64,000 nucleotides of DNA from assembly GCF_042680885.1 (NCBI RefSeq), contig NZ_JBHUEO010000005.1, positions 62,001 to 126,000 on the forward strand. The letters run 5' to 3'. Shown in pieces: positions 34,684 to 42,970 of the stretch (position 1 is its first letter; each line of letters begins with the position of its first letter). The position numbers and the translations under genes are program-made. The notes under the pieces are model-generated. The model was not told the origin of the DNA. It ran no database searches and worked only from the letters and a program-made list of their open reading frames with translations. Source of the stretch: Siminovitchia sediminis (lineage in GTDB: Bacteria; Bacillota; Bacilli; Bacillales; Bacillaceae_C).

Positions 34684-34797
34684 TTAGCAAAAACTAAACA
34701 AGTCTTCTTCAGGGTCCCCGGCCAAATCCGGATGCCGTGCACACCAATGAAAGCCCATTTCCAAATCTTCATTTGGCGGAGGTTTATTCCCACTCAA
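34684..34797 (-). CDS. Possible 37-residue protein overlapping the end of the lipoprotein gene
   Basis: A TTG-initiated minus-strand frame that begins inside the last codons of the lipoprotein gene (overlap 14 bases) and ends at TAA 34684-34686. It has strongly protein-like composition: a proline start, NEDLEMGFHWCARHPD and GDPEEDLFSFC. Third-position bases look coding. There is no clear ribosome site, so translation would depend on coupling to the upstream stop. It may instead be the 3' remnant of a longer lost gene. I do not recognise it. Confidence 0.4.
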   Translation of the reverse strand: MSGNKPPPNEDLEMGFHWCARHPDLAGDPEEDLFSFC

Positions 34798-35485
34798 TGG
34801 TTTTTGCCATCGCCAAAAATGGATCCTCTGCTTGTTGTTGAGAAGGAGTAAAAATCGTTAATTTCAGGAGATCGTTTCCCTGTGGAATAAGGTATGCGCT
34901 GACACGATCCTGATCATTTTCGGCTGTAAAACCTGATGCATTTTTGAGCCAATCATGATGGTCAGGCAGGGTTTTCTTAATGTCAGAACTTACCGATTCA
35001 AGCTGGGATTTGACCGTTTCAGTTTCTTGCTCAATATTTGCATCTTTTGGAAGGAGTTCAATCCGCATGAAGAGCGTATCATTTTCTTTCATATACAGGA
35101 CGTCTTTACGCGGTTCTTCACCAGTTAATTCATATTCCGGCAGTACAAACAAAGAAAAATCCTGGTTGTCACTCTGTTTTAAAAACGCCGTTTTCTCAAA
35201 TTGTTTTCCATTCACTTTGTAGGTAAGATTTTGTTCCATGATCCGGATGTTTCCATTTTCCTGATCTTGATCGGCAGTTGAAGAATCTTCCGCAGAACTT
35301 TCGTTTTCTACAGCGGAATCATCACCGGTTGAATCCTGTCCTGATGTCGAATTTGTCTCTTCCTGATTGCCCGTCTCTTCAAGTACAGAATTCGAGTTTT
35401 CTTGCTCATTACTATTTGTTGTGCCGCATGCTGAGATGAATGTGAAAGACAACAAAACGATAAGTAATAATAGAAATTTCTTCAA
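34784..35485 (-). CDS. Hypothetical lipoprotein
   Basis: A 233-residue secreted lipoprotein. The signal peptide (MKKFLLLLIVLLSFTFISAC) ends in an ISAC lipobox with lipidation at C20. A linker of about 60 residues rich in S, E, D, T, N and Q follows. A compact C-terminal domain from about residue 80 contains LTYKVNGKQFEKTAFL and KDVLYMKENDTLFMRIELLP. No catalytic motif is recognised. ATG 35485 follows AGGAGGATTACC. Probably anchored on the outer face of the membrane. A possible small ORF overlaps its end. Confidence 0.7.
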   Translation of the reverse strand: MKKFLLLLIVLLSFTFISACGTTNSNEQENSNSVLEETGNQEETNSTSGQDSTGDDSAVENESSAEDSSTADQDQENGNIRIMEQNLTYKVNGKQFEKTAFLKQSDNQDFSLFVLPEYELTGEEPRKDVLYMKENDTLFMRIELLPKDANIEQETETVKSQLESVSSDIKKTLPDHHDWLKNASGFTAENDQDRVSAYLIPQGNDLLKLTIFTPSQQQAEDPFLAMAKTIEWE

Positions 35486-35560
35486 TGGTAATCCTCCTGG
35501 AGTCAGTATTACATATAACCAGTTCTTTTCTGAGCATGCAATTGTTTCCTTTTTTACTTG

Positions 35561-35625
35561 AAAAAAGCCGGTTCTTCCATTCCTATATTCGGTATGATAC
35601 GGGTAATTTTGGAAGGGAACCGGTA
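35561..35625 (-). terminator. Terminator or leader hairpin between ykvS and the lipoprotein gene
   Basis: On the minus strand, CCGGTTCCCTTCCA pairs with TGGAAGAACCGG across a loop of about 30 bases (two-base bulge) and is followed by CTTTTTTC. It could end ykvS transcripts or attenuate the lipoprotein gene. Confidence 0.45.
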
Positions 35626-35777
35626 CATATAATTAAATAATTGAAGGGACTAAAGATGCTCAGCTTATACATTGTGATTAAATACATGACAAGTTTATGT
35701 GACATGTAAATGAAAGCTGGTCACGTTTCTTTTTGGCAGGTTCAGCAGGATTCCTGCCTTCATAATAGATGCTTGTA

Positions 35778-35969
35778 TTATAGTTTAACGGACTCTGTAA
35801 TGATTTTATAATTTCGGTGGTTAATGACTGTTTTTTCCTCTAAATCAAGCTCCCGGTAGTTCTCCATATAGGTGAGGTCAACAATTACAGAGTTTTCATT
35901 TATCTTTTCCACAATTCCCCTAAGGCCATTTTTAAATTCGATAAGATCACCGACTTTTGCAACTTTCAT
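35778..35969 (-). CDS. ykvS: YkvS family small protein
   Basis: A 63-residue protein closely resembling B. subtilis YkvS (DUF2187). The MKVAKVGDLIEFKNGL start, GIVEKINENSVIVDLTYMEN middle and VINHRNYKII end suggest a small KOW/SH3-like beta barrel. Function unknown. ATG 35969 follows AAAGGGGAG; the in-frame extension to 36134 has no site. It stands alone, divergent from the yeiH-type gene. Confidence 0.85.
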   Translation of the reverse strand: MKVAKVGDLIEFKNGLRGIVEKINENSVIVDLTYMENYRELDLEEKTVINHRNYKIITESVKL

Positions 35970-36142
35970 TGGCTTCTCCCCTTTATTTTTTTCTATAGTG
36001 TGCACTAAATTGAGAGAAAGTGCAAACACTATATACCAAAAAACTCCGCTGTCATAAAGATTTGCAATAGAGACTATCAAAAGAACGAATGATCCCCTTT
36101 CCCTGATACGTGCTAGAATGTGTATAACACGCATGAAAGGGG

Positions 36143-37327
36143 TTGAAGGCGATCAACACAGCGAAAGTGAAAACAAACGATAGTACCAATGCCCAAAAGG
36201 ACAGTCAAATGATCGGGATGCTTTCCGGCCTTGCCATCTGCCTGGCTGTCATGATGGCTGGAATATTTGTTGCAGATTGGATCGGAAAATTACTGATCGG
36301 GTTACACATTCTCCCTCCGGGAAGCGCCAGTCCGGTTTCAGGTATATTTGTCGCCATTCTTTTAGGAATCCTGATTCGAAATACAGTCGGTCTTCACACG
36401 GTTTTTACGCAAGGGGTTTCGTTCTCTGTTAAATACGCTTTAAGAGCCGGTATTATTCTTCTGGGACTTCGCCTCAGCCTGGTACAGGCGTTAAAGCTGG
36501 GGGCATGGGGGCTTCCCCTGATAGTTGCCTGTATCTCCTGCGGATTGATTGTTACATTATACTTTACACGGAAAATGAATCAGTCAAAAAGATTAGGAAC
36601 ACTTATCGCATGTGGAACAGGAATATGCGGAGTAACAGCTATCATGGCAACATCGCCAGTGGTGAAAGCAAAAGATGACGAAATTTCCTATGCGATAGCA
36701 AACATTACGATGTTTGGTTTGATTGGAATGCTTTTTTACCCATATGCTGCACATTTCTTTTTTGCCGATGAACCCATCAAAGCTGGTTTGTTTCTGGGAA
36801 CAGCCATTCATGATACGGCTCAAGTGGCTGGATCGGCCTTGATTTACAGCCAGATGTTTAATATGGAAAAAGCAGTGGATGTTGCTACAATTACAAAGCT
36901 GACAAGAAATCTATTCATCATTGCGGTCATTCCGCTCATATCTTACTTATTTTTCAAAAATGGCGGCGGTACTGAAGATGAGAAAGTCAATATTCCTAAG
37001 TGGTATAAATTAATCCCGCTCTTTGTCGTTGGTTTTCTGCTGATGGCACTCATCCGTACAGCCGGGGACTTTACAACTGATCAATCCGGCCAGGCGTTTG
37101 GATTTTTTTCTCCTGCAGGATGGGAGGCATTTTATACACAAGCCAGCAGTTTTGGGTCCACCTATTTATTGGGGATGGCCATGGCCGGAGTAGGGCTGTC
37201 TACAAACTTTCACATTTTTAAGGGCCTTGGGTTTAAACCCTTTATTATCGGATTCATAGCTGCGGTATCAGTAGGCGCCGTCAGCCTGATCCTCGTATCA
37301 TTATTTGGCGGGTTGATCTCGGTATAA
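36143..37327 (+). CDS. YeiH/UPF0324 family putative sulfate exporter
   Basis: A membrane protein of up to 394 residues with about ten helices of the YeiH family. Conserved segments are KYALRAGIILLGLRLSL, LIACGTGICGVTAIMATSPVVKA and FLGTAIHDTAQVAGSALIYS, with charged residues inside helices. Some relatives sit in sulfonate-degradation clusters and have been proposed as sulfate exporters. With a taurine pathway in the same window, a role in sulfur anion efflux is possible but unproven. The start is uncertain: TTG 36143 directly abuts AAAGGGG, while ATG 36209 follows AAAGGACAG at a better distance. Confidence 0.75.
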   Translation: MKAINTAKVKTNDSTNAQKDSQMIGMLSGLAICLAVMMAGIFVADWIGKLLIGLHILPPGSASPVSGIFVAILLGILIRNTVGLHTVFTQGVSFSVKYALRAGIILLGLRLSLVQALKLGAWGLPLIVACISCGLIVTLYFTRKMNQSKRLGTLIACGTGICGVTAIMATSPVVKAKDDEISYAIANITMFGLIGMLFYPYAAHFFFADEPIKAGLFLGTAIHDTAQVAGSALIYSQMFNMEKAVDVATITKLTRNLFIIAVIPLISYLFFKNGGGTEDEKVNIPKWYKLIPLFVVGFLLMALIRTAGDFTTDQSGQAFGFFSPAGWEAFYTQASSFGSTYLLGMAMAGVGLSTNFHIFKGLGFKPFIIGFIAAVSVGAVSLILVSLFGGLISV

Positions 37328-37358
37328 TTTGTAACAAAATTGAAATATATAAAAAGGT

Positions 37359-37447
37359 AAAAATGAGGTTAGTGAAGTTAGGATTGGGTAATAGAATACT
37401 AACCATGACTGATTGGAATTTCAAGTAGTCATGTCAATCTCATTTTT
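37359..37447 (+). other. Predicted three-stem RNA structure downstream of the yeiH-type gene
   Basis: AAAAATGAG (37359-37367) pairs with CTCATTTTT (37439-37447). Inside lie two perfect stems, GGTTAG / CTAACC (37367-37372 and 37399-37404) and CATGACT / AGTCATG (37404-37410 and 37427-37433), which together form a three-way junction of 89 bases. The outer 3' arm ends in a T run, so it might simply terminate the upstream gene. I do not recognise a known riboswitch class. Confidence 0.4.
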
Positions 37448-37458
37448 CCCCCTTTTTT

Positions 37459-37484
37459 GGAAGACCATGAGTCTTCCTTTTTTT
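37459..37484 (+). terminator. Rho-independent terminator before ykvO
   Basis: GGAAGAC, loop CATGA, GTCTTCC, then seven T. Confidence 0.9.
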
Positions 37485-37570
37485 GTCCAACATCTCATTA
37501 TGCTGAACTCGAGGATTTTTCTATATGATATACTTATGTCAAGATTCCGAAGATATAAAAGGAGATGAGA

Positions 37571-38359
37571 ATGTTGGACTTAGGATTAAAGGGGAAGAAA
37601 GCGCTTGTAATGGCTTCGAGTCAGGGATTGGGAAAGGCTGTTGCTGAGCAATTGGCAATAGAAGGAACAGATGTCATGCTGGCCAGCAGAAATGAGGAGC
37701 GGCTGAAAGAAGTGGCTGAAGAACTAAATAGGCTGCGCGGAGGAAAAGTCGAATACATAAAATGTGATATAACCAACCTTGATGACATTCAAAGGACAGT
37801 CAAACATACAGGAGAAGTGTTAGGTGGAATTGACATTTTAATTAACAATGCCGGAGGACCTCCTGCAGGAAGCTTTGAAAGTATGAAAGATGAGGACTGG
37901 CAACAATCTTTTGAACTGAACCTCCTTTCTTATATAAGAGTCATCAGAGAAGCGCTTCCTTATTTAAAGGAAAAAGGCGGAAAAATTATTAACATCGCGT
38001 CGTCTTCCATTAGGGAACCTATTCCCGGGTTGATCTTATCTAATACATTTAGGCTGGGGATTGTCGGAATGTCCAAAACAATCGCCGATGAATTTGCTAA
38101 GTATAACATACTGATAAATACCGTAGGTCCTGGAAGAATCTCAACGGAAAGAGTGCACCACCTTGATGAAGTGGAAGCCAAACGGCAAGGCGTATCTCCA
38201 GCGGAAATTAAAGCCCGGTCAGAAGAGAGCATACCGCTTGGAAGGGAAGGCAGGCCAGAAGAATTTGCAAAAATGGTTGTTTTCTTGGCTTCTGAAGGAA
38301 ACACATACTTGACAGGAAGTACACTGGTTATTGATGGCGGGAAGCTAAGATCTATATAG
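37571..38359 (+). CDS. Atypical short-chain dehydrogenase/reductase (YkvO-like)
   Basis: A 262-residue SDR. The nucleotide motif is SSQGLGKAVA (about 16-25) and the structural NNAG is at 92-95. The C-terminal TGSTLVIDGG is typical. The catalytic YxxxK is not present: by alignment to FabG the tyrosine position is S157 and the lysine position is R161 (SNTFR), though the upstream serines (ASSS) remain. Homologues sharing SNTFR form a divergent SDR subgroup, so this is probably a lineage feature and not a fresh mutation. ATG 37571 is preferred over ATG 37565 because AAAAGGAG lies 6 bases ahead. Substrate unknown; annotation as 3-oxoacyl-ACP reductase would be unsafe. Confidence 0.8.
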   Translation: MLDLGLKGKKALVMASSQGLGKAVAEQLAIEGTDVMLASRNEERLKEVAEELNRLRGGKVEYIKCDITNLDDIQRTVKHTGEVLGGIDILINNAGGPPAGSFESMKDEDWQQSFELNLLSYIRVIREALPYLKEKGGKIINIASSSIREPIPGLILSNTFRLGIVGMSKTIADEFAKYNILINTVGPGRISTERVHHLDEVEAKRQGVSPAEIKARSEESIPLGREGRPEEFAKMVVFLASEGNTYLTGSTLVIDGGKLRSI

Positions 38360-38360
38360 A

Positions 38361-38513
38361 AAAGCGTAGGCCGGATGATTAGGGGCGACAAGCTGGAGAC
38401 AAAACCAATGAAGGCGCATTTGGCCTTCATGGTTTAGTCGAAGCGACCTCGAGCCCTTCCGGCCGGATCTGGATAGAAGAAAAGCGTAGGAGCCGCAGAT
38501 GGACAATGGAAAA
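38361..38513 (+). repeat. Dispersed intergenic repeat element, copy A
   Basis: Shares blocks with the element at 46255-46382: GAAAAGCG at the start, a CGACAAGC box, a central hairpin TGAAGGC / GCCTTCA, the 18-mer TCGAAGCGACCTCGAGCC without gaps, and a closing CTGGA-TAGA segment. Outer parts (GGCCGG and CCGGCC) can pair. It looks like a non-autonomous palindromic element of the kind scattered through Bacillus genomes. It fills the gap between ykvO and ykwC. Confidence 0.7.
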
Positions 38514-38527
38514 AGGAGGATACTTAT

Positions 38528-39391
38528 ATGAAAACAATCGGCTTTATTGGACTGGGCGTTATGGGAAGATCCATGGTCCGCAATTTAATAAAGAACGGAT
38601 ACCCTGCTGTCCTTTATACCCGTACGAAAGCAAAGGCCGGAGAATTGCTTCGGGAAGGAGCCGAATGGCGAGATACACCGCGTGAAGTTGCTGAAGCTTC
38701 GGATGTCATCATAACCATGGTAGGCTATCCACATGATGTAGAAAGTGTTTATTTTGGAAATAAAGGCATTTTTGAAGGGGCTGGAGAAGGCAAGATTGTT
38801 ATCGATATGACAACCTCTACCCCGACCCTTGCCAAAAAAATTTCTGACGAGGCATTGAAATATGGAATGGCGGCCTTGGACGCCCCGGTCTCAGGAGGGG
38901 ATATCGGGGCCAAAAACGGTACGCTTTCGATCATGGCAGGGGGATCGGAAAAAATATTTAACGAAGTTCGGTCTATATTCTCTGTCCTTGGAAACAACAT
39001 TGTTTTTCATGGTGGAGCCGGTGCAGGCCAGCATGCCAAAATGTGCAACCAAATAGCGATAGCCTCTAATATGATTGGCGTTACCGAGGCGCTGGTGTAT
39101 GCCAGGAAGGCTGGTCTGGATGCCGAGAAAATGCTGGAATCGATCAGTACGGGTGCAGCAGGGAGCTGGTCTTTATCCAACTTAATTCCGAGAGTTTTAA
39201 AAGAAGATTATTCTCCGGGGTTTTTTATTAAACACTTTATAAAAGATATGGGAATTGCTATTGAGGAAGCCAAAAAAATGGAGTTGGAGCTTCCAGGGTT
39301 GGAACTGGCGCAAAAAATGTATCAAACGTTGGCTGCAAAAGGGGAAGAAGACAGCGGGACACAGGCACTGATTAAATATTGGAGTAAATAA
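38528..39391 (+). CDS. ykwC: NAD(P)-dependent 3-hydroxyisobutyrate dehydrogenase-like protein
   Basis: A 287-residue beta-hydroxyacid dehydrogenase. The Rossmann motif is IGFIGLGVMGRSMVRNLI. The substrate loop DAPVSGGDIGAKNGTLSIMAGG and the catalytic lysine region HAKMCNQIAIASNMIGVTEAL (K in GAGQHAKM-N) are intact. Members oxidise 3-hydroxyisobutyrate, tartronate semialdehyde or similar. The substrate of B. subtilis YkwC is not settled. ATG 38528 follows AAAGGAGG. Tartronate semialdehyde reductase would link to glyoxylate from the glc operon, which is inference only. Confidence 0.82.
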   Translation: MKTIGFIGLGVMGRSMVRNLIKNGYPAVLYTRTKAKAGELLREGAEWRDTPREVAEASDVIITMVGYPHDVESVYFGNKGIFEGAGEGKIVIDMTTSTPTLAKKISDEALKYGMAALDAPVSGGDIGAKNGTLSIMAGGSEKIFNEVRSIFSVLGNNIVFHGGAGAGQHAKMCNQIAIASNMIGVTEALVYARKAGLDAEKMLESISTGAAGSWSLSNLIPRVLKEDYSPGFFIKHFIKDMGIAIEEAKKMELELPGLELAQKMYQTLAAKGEEDSGTQALIKYWSK

Positions 39392-39453
39392 TTGATCGAG
39401 ACCCCGTGATCTTCAACATATGGTTCAGAAATTTAAATCGAAAGTTAGAAGAT

Positions 39454-39506
39454 AGGCTGTGCATGAAATTCAGTTTATGGCTGACTTGCTGACAGCCTTT
39501 TTTTTA
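39454..39506 (+). terminator. Terminator of ykwC
   Basis: AGGCTGT (39454-39460) pairs with ACAGCCT (39492-39498) across a long loop, followed by eight T. Confidence 0.65.
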
Positions 39507-39739
39507 TTTAGATCCAACATATTATATATATCCATTTTCAGGCGAACATAGTGTCCTGCTTCCGGCCGAACTAAGCAAGGGACCCAACGTTCAAAACTTT
39601 CTCTTTGTTTGCCTGCTCGGAGCCAGGTTCTTCCAGTTAAAAACGTACTGAAAATAGAAATTCATTTCACAAAAAACCGGAGAAGAACATCGTCATCCTT
39701 TCTATTCCCTTACCGGTTGCAAGGGGAAGACAACAAATA

Positions 39740-40207
39740 TTAAAAGCTGTCTCCCAACTTTTTAAATACAGGTTTTTGGTGATTTCTATGACGGTGTTTA
39801 TGTTGATTCTGCTTGGGTTCCTTGAGACCAGTGTATTCTTGGAGGAGCTTTTTGGCATAATTTAAAGACATGCGAGTTTTTGGATTGCGGGAATGCTGAT
39901 CAAGATGGCCTAAATGAGGTAATTGTTGAAAATCTTCCTTTGTCGGCGGAATATGAAAAGTATAATTGCCACACTTAACTAACACATCTGATTGCTGTTG
40001 GCTGAACTTGGGGTTTCTGGAAAAATGAAGTCCGGTTTTTACCGCTTTTTTTTCCTTGATCATTTTTTCAAGTGCCTGTTTTTTTAAGCTGTATAGAAAC
40101 TTGGAGTCCGTGGCAGTTTTTGCATGCCGGTTTACTATAAATATCGCTTGGGAAAGATTATTGACTGTCGGCTTTAGCGGAGCTGGTTTTTTAACATCCG
40201 GATCCAC
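39740..40207 (-). CDS. ykyB: YkyB family protein
   Basis: A 155-residue, strongly basic protein matching B. subtilis YkyB in size and place. Recognisable blocks are LSQAIFIVNRHAKTA, LYSLKKQALEKMIKE and LGHLDQHSRNPKTRMSLNYAKKLLQEY. No enzyme motif; the function is unknown. The start is GTG 40207, 9 bases after AAAGGAG. The C-terminal KQNQHKHRHRNHQK tail is rich in H and K. Confidence 0.85.
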   Translation of the reverse strand: MDPDVKKPAPLKPTVNNLSQAIFIVNRHAKTATDSKFLYSLKKQALEKMIKEKKAVKTGLHFSRNPKFSQQQSDVLVKCGNYTFHIPPTKEDFQQLPHLGHLDQHSRNPKTRMSLNYAKKLLQEYTGLKEPKQNQHKHRHRNHQKPVFKKLGDSF

Positions 40208-40406
40208 AAATATATTCTCCTTTCTGTGTCTGATGGAAAGTACATATCATTATATCATATTAAAAAATGATGAAAAAGCAAGTCAAGAGTTTATGAATTT
40301 ATACTTGAAATGGGAGCATGTCAGGTGTATATTTACTGTGTCAGTGAGATGGTGATTACAAGGTTGAACATATATAAAGGACGCATGCAAGGAAGGGGTT
40401 GCTGAC

Positions 40407-40628
40407 TTGAAGAAGAACAGAAATTATGAAGCTGTTTTCCTGCCATCAAAATCCGGAGTCATTAAAATATATATTTATGGATTTAAACCGTACGGTTCAT
40501 GGGGGCAAGTCTATACGAGCATGAATGGGGTTTCCGTTCATGTAAAAGGATATAACCGCAAAAAAACCGTCATACGCGCCCTTAGAAAGCTAAATGAATC
40601 TTTATTGAATATAAAAGAGGACCAGTAA
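40407..40628 (+). CDS. Hypothetical small basic protein
   Basis: A 73-residue protein starting at TTG with AAGGGG about 10 bases upstream. Predicted beta-rich N-terminal half (YEAVFLPSKSGVIKIYIYGF) and a basic helix at the end (KKTVIRALRKLNESLL). It lies ahead of ykuJ, where B. subtilis has small uncharacterised genes such as ykzF. I cannot assign a function. Compositional coherence and the upstream site support a real gene. Confidence 0.6.
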   Translation: MKKNRNYEAVFLPSKSGVIKIYIYGFKPYGSWGQVYTSMNGVSVHVKGYNRKKTVIRALRKLNESLLNIKEDQ

Positions 40629-40809
40629 ATAAAAAACATTGATTTATGGTTTGGCAGCTGTATGTCAGGGTAATTAAAATAGGGCGGCTGCTTCTTGTTT
40701 AATCATTTTTATTGATTCATATTACGCTCGCCCTCCCTAAAGAAATTTGCATTGTGAAATCAGCTTCTTTTATAATAAGTGTGTCTTCCCAAAGAAAGGG
40801 GTAAAAAAC

Positions 40810-41064
40810 ATGTCTCAATTATTAGGTATTATTCAACGACTGCAAACAATGCAAAATATGGAGGGCCATGAGGATGTACCTCAAAGACAGTTTGAAGTAA
40901 ACGGAAAAGTAATCTGCCAAGTGAAGTTTTTTTCCAATACCGGAACATTTGAAGTGGAAGAATACGATAAAGACAAGAACAAGAAAACGTATCAATTTGA
41001 TGACGTTGATGCTGCGGCTATAGAAATCTTTGATATCGTCCAGGAAGCAAAGTCCTTTAGTTAA
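40810..41064 (+). CDS. ykuJ: YkuJ family protein
   Basis: An 84-residue protein of the DUF1797/YkuJ family: MSQLLGIIQRLQTMQ start, RQFEVNGKVICQVKFF and AAIEIFDIVQEA end. Structural genomics showed YkuJ to be a small alpha/beta protein of unknown role. ATG 40810 follows AAAGGGG; the frame extends to 40747 without a site. A likely promoter has TTGCAT (40748-40753) and TATAAT 18 bases downstream, though the -35 box is weak. Confidence 0.85.
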   Translation: MSQLLGIIQRLQTMQNMEGHEDVPQRQFEVNGKVICQVKFFSNTGTFEVEEYDKDKNKKTYQFDDVDAAAIEIFDIVQEAKSFS

Positions 41065-41210
41065 TCAGAGATTTTTTAACAAACCTATACTGAGGAAGCC
41101 GCCCATTTTGAAGGAAAAGATATTTCGCGTGCCAGATTTGTTTCCCTTTTCTAAATTTATGGTAAAATGATATTAGAAAGATTTTGCTAAAGAGATGAGG
41201 GAGTTTAACA

Positions 41211-41639
41211 ATGATTTCCTTTAAAAGTCAGGCGGTCACGGAGCCTAAGCTCAGTGACTACATGATACCGTCTGAAAAAGTAGCCCATGTGCAAATAGGA
41301 AATAACTTGGAACACGCTTTGCTTGTTCTTACCAAAAGCGGGTATTCAGCAGTTCCAGTATTGGATGCCCGATTTAAGCTTCATGGTTTGATCAGCTCAG
41401 CGATTATAACGGAATCTATATTGGGACTGGAACGAATCGAATTCGAAAAACTTAGCGATAAAAAAGTTGAAGATGTCATGGCAGTGAACATTCCAATCGT
41501 ATTGCTCAACGACGATTTTAAAAAAGTGGTCAATTTGTTGATCGATCATCCTTTTTTATGTGTTCTTGATGAAGAAGGATATTTTGAAGGCATTATTACA
41601 AGAAGGGCCCTTCTTAAAGAACTCAAATATCATCTTTAA
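41211..41639 (+). CDS. darB: CBS-domain protein DarB (YkuL)
   Basis: A 142-residue protein made of a CBS-domain pair (about residues 15-70 and 83-140). Typical signatures are LSDYMIPSEKVAHVQIGNNLEHALLVL, SAVPVLDARFKLHGLIS and VEDVMAVNIPIVLL, with EGIITRRALL at the end. In B. subtilis YkuL is the cyclic di-AMP receptor DarB, which binds Rel and pyruvate carboxylase when free of nucleotide. ATG 41211 follows GATGAGGGAG. It is followed by a strong terminator. Assignment rests on size, fold and synteny upstream of ccpC. Confidence 0.85.
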   Translation: MISFKSQAVTEPKLSDYMIPSEKVAHVQIGNNLEHALLVLTKSGYSAVPVLDARFKLHGLISSAIITESILGLERIEFEKLSDKKVEDVMAVNIPIVLLNDDFKKVVNLLIDHPFLCVLDEEGYFEGIITRRALLKELKYHL

Positions 41640-41665
41640 CTTGAATGAAAACGTTTTTTCAAAGC

Positions 41666-41700
41666 GGCTCCCTTTACACGGGAGCCTAATTTTTTTATTT
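41666..41700 (+). terminator. Terminator of darB
   Basis: GGCTCCC / GGGAGCC (41666-41672 and 41680-41686), 7-base loop, followed by TAATTTTTTTATTTTT. Confidence 0.9.
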
Positions 41701-41728
41701 TTGCGTTCTGAAGGGAGACAAGCTGTAC

Positions 41729-42940
41729 ATGAAGAACGTAGCTTACCCTCAACACTCAATGGATCCTGCTCCTAAAATACATCGAATGCGGGCCGCTGTT
41801 CTATTGGGTTCCTTAACGGCATTTGGTCCGCTCTCCATAGACATGTATTTACCTGCACTCCCTGAACTGGCTTCCGGCTATGGAGCTTCAGCATCTTTAT
41901 CCCAGCTGAGTATCACTTCCTTTTTAATCGGCATGGCCGCAGGACAAATTATCATGGGCCCCATGAGTGATACACTCGGGAGAAAAAAACCTTTGTTGGC
42001 AGGACTGATTGTTTTCTCTGTTTCATCGATTTTGTGTGCTGCCATCCCATCCATATGGGGATTGATCTTCATGAGACTGATACAAGGCGCTTCAGCAGCT
42101 ACAGGAATTGTCATTGCAAGAGCAGCTGCCCGTGATCTATATTCTGGGACAGAATTGACCAAGTTTTTCGCCTTGTTAATGCTGGTGAATGGAGCTGCCC
42201 CCATTGCTTCCCCCGTTGCTGGAGGTCTGCTTCTTTCCGTCATGCCATGGAAAGGGGTCTTTATGATCCTTGCCTTCATTGGTGCTGCGATGCTGGTGGC
42301 TGTCCTGTGGGGACTGCCTGAAACATTGCCTTCAGCAAAGAGATCTGCAGGCGGTATTTCAAACATGGTTCAGATCTTTATTCAATTAATACAAGACAAA
42401 GTGTTCATGGGGTATTGTTTGACACAGGGATTTGTGATGGCAGCCATGTTTTCTTATATTGCCGGCTCTCCGTTTTTGCTTCAAGAACATTTTCATTTAT
42501 CTCCGCAGGTCTTTGGCCTTATATTTTCTCTGAACGGAGCAGGTATCATTATTGCTGCACAAATAACTGGACGGCTTGCGGGGAAGATCAGCGAAAAAAT
42601 TTTATTGATTTTGGGACTGATGAAAGGATTGGCCGGCAGTGGCACGCTATGTCTGATGCTTTGGTTGAAGGCAGATCTGATCTTTGTTATATTACCGTTG
42701 TTCTTGGCGGTTTCCAGTGTGGGCATCGTTGGAACTTCTTCTTTTTCCCTTGCAATGAACGATAAAGAGAGAACAGCGGGAAGCGCTGCGGCATTGCATG
42801 GACTGATGCCGTATATTTTTGGAGCAGCAGCTGCACCTGTGGCTGGCCTTGGGGGCGGTATTATGCCAATGGGAATAACTATGGCAGCTTGTCACGGTTT
42901 AGCACTTTCCGTTTATTGGTTTTTCAGCTGGAAAAATTAG
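41729..42940 (+). CDS. Bcr/CflA family drug:proton antiporter
   Basis: A 403-residue MFS carrier with twelve helices. The Bcr/CflA subfamily marks are LGSLTAFGPLSIDMYLPALPEL in helix 1, GMAAGQIIMGPMSDTLGRKKPLL (MFS motif A) and RAAARDLYSGTELTKFFALLMLVNGAAPIASPVAGG (helix 5 motif C). Such proteins export bicyclomycin, sulfonamides, chloramphenicol or amino acids such as cysteine. ATG 41729 follows GAAGGGAG. The next gene, another MFS exporter, starts 30 bases later, so the two are probably co-transcribed with ccpC. Confidence 0.87.
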   Translation: MKNVAYPQHSMDPAPKIHRMRAAVLLGSLTAFGPLSIDMYLPALPELASGYGASASLSQLSITSFLIGMAAGQIIMGPMSDTLGRKKPLLAGLIVFSVSSILCAAIPSIWGLIFMRLIQGASAATGIVIARAAARDLYSGTELTKFFALLMLVNGAAPIASPVAGGLLLSVMPWKGVFMILAFIGAAMLVAVLWGLPETLPSAKRSAGGISNMVQIFIQLIQDKVFMGYCLTQGFVMAAMFSYIAGSPFLLQEHFHLSPQVFGLIFSLNGAGIIIAAQITGRLAGKISEKILLILGLMKGLAGSGTLCLMLWLKADLIFVILPLFLAVSSVGIVGTSSFSLAMNDKERTAGSAAALHGLMPYIFGAAAAPVAGLGGGIMPMGITMAACHGLALSVYWFFSWKN

Positions 42941-42970
42941 AATGTGTCTTGGATCAAAGGGGTTGGAAGA

